64,000 nucleotides of DNA, taken from NCBI GenBank assembly GCA_026874595.1, contig CM049314.1, positions 25,743,729 to 25,807,728 on the forward strand, given 5' to 3'. Under the pieces are notes generated by a model. It ran no database searches and was not told the DNA's origin. It saw only the letters and a program-made list of their open reading frames with translations. Origin of the DNA: Sipunculus nudus (taxonomy: Eukaryota; Annelida; Sipuncula; Golfingiida; Sipunculidae). The position numbers were made by a program, and so were the translations under genes. Below are positions 62,838 through 64,000 of this stretch, piece after piece (the stretch's first letter is position 1; every line of letters begins with the position of its first letter).

Positions 62838-64000
62838 GTCAGTGGTGTTATTGGTGTATTTACTTCCTCATACAGCAAAATAAACTGCAGCTTGTACTTT
62901 CACCCATACATCTGTTTCTCTGTTACATAGTGTTTGTGTTCAGGTTGGTTTTGAATTTTGTATCCATTATGTTCAACACTGTTTCCTGATGTAGTCTACC
63001 ACAACAAGAATACAGTACATTTTTTGGTACGTACATGCAACAGTAAGTAATTTGAGCCCATCCTGTTCCGGTGTATTATTCTACAGAAGGTATCCCACAC
63101 AAGGTGAAACGTATGTCACATCAGGTAATTTTGTGTACTGTAACAGGATTCACAGACACATAGGGGGCCTAAACATGCACAAAAGTCTAATCAAACATCT
63201 TTACAATGCTGGGACCCAGTTAAAAATCTAACTACTCTGTCACAATAACCACCAATGATCAGAATTAGCAGTACTGACTTTTTAATATCATGTATTAATG
63301 TACTGTTAGAGTTGTAGACATGCATGTGTAGTATTTGTGTAGTGGTGGTACTGGTAGGATCCTAGATTCAGCGGTTTCTGTCTGTGTTGGCTTCTTTTGT
63401 TTCATTTTATCGTTTTATTTTTTCACAGTCACTGCTGATATCATACGCTTCTCAGTCTATACTTTGAAATATTGTCAAATCAGCACAAAACAGACATCAA
63501 AGTTTCAAGCATCAATATCTCTGACTCATTTATTGGAAAGCAAATGTGACATGCAGCATTGTATGACTCAGTGAAAAATTCATCTTATTTCCATGCTGCC
63601 TTAGGTTTAACCTGTGTATTATCTCAGTGATATTAATATTGAGTTCCTTTGTACTGATCCTTTTGTGATCCTTTTATCTTCACTTTGATGTGACCACAGA
63701 GTTAACTAAAATGCAACATTAGTGTGACTCTGGTGTGATCTTAAATTTGACCTTTTTGTGACCTTAAGATCTTCAAATTTGCTTATGCTCACCCATGCAC
63801 TACATTGATGTTGATGCAATCAGTTATATGATCTGTGTACTCTCTTTCTGCAATGGTCATGCTACATTCTATCAAACTTGTACCACTTTGCCACTGCCTG
63901 TGATGTGTTCTGCAGTCAGGATTCTTGCACAGAGCCAAGAATGATCTAACCAATAAATTAAGGTATTTCAGGGTTTCACCAATACCAAACAAGTGACCTT
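62838..64000. other. LRCH intron continuing past the right edge
   Basis: No exon matching the next LRCH segment was seen. An acceptor-like ttttcacag at about 63429 opens a frame with no family similarity. Otherwise AT-rich with degenerate gtgacct/tgtgatc motifs near 63650-63780. Confidence 0.6.

Overview
This is animal nuclear DNA. It is AT-rich, its genes are split by GT-AG introns of about 0.5 to 25 kb, and it is full of microsatellites, homopolymer runs, minisatellites, MITE-like hairpin elements, a tRNA-derived SINE and one degraded Ty3/gypsy element. The repeat vocabulary (GTCCGTC-type runs, GGGCGGATCCAG termini, AACATTAAC-ended MITEs) suggests a lophotrochozoan, most likely a mollusc. 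That assignment is inference and no species is claimed.

Two genes are supported, both on the + strand and arranged head to tail. The first (621-14194) is the 3' half of an ABC transporter closely resembling ABCC5/MRP5. Twelve exons with matching splice phases encode about 610 residues: the second membrane domain, the second nucleotide-binding domain and the stop codon. Its 5' half lies left of the window. The second gene starts at about 31.7 kb and is an LRCH-family gene (leucine-rich repeats; a calponin-homology domain is expected downstream). Seven exons are present and the gene runs off the right edge. Its first intron is about 25 kb.

Between the genes (15-31.5 kb) lie a broken Ty3/gypsy polyprotein (17.6-19.0 kb), a short C2H2-like ORF beside it, a 50-bp minisatellite, a pogo-like terminus, a tRNA-derived SINE on the minus strand, long AT and G/C runs, and two members of a family whose ends carry GGCGGATCCAG. 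Diverged copies of one unidentified sequence lie on either side of the gypsy remnant. The LRCH first intron carries a third member of the GGATCC family nearby upstream, a 271-bp perfect-TIR MITE with a second copy, several minisatellites, and a 3.1-kb inverted-repeat-bounded block at 51.4-54.6 kb built from about six 338-bp units followed by 280-bp units.

The most unusual observation is that each of the two unrelated genes has a decayed partial copy of one of its own exons in the adjoining intron (10355-10410 and 57282-57355). I did not find a clearly new multi-gene system. The most interesting material is repeat architecture and local exon duplication.
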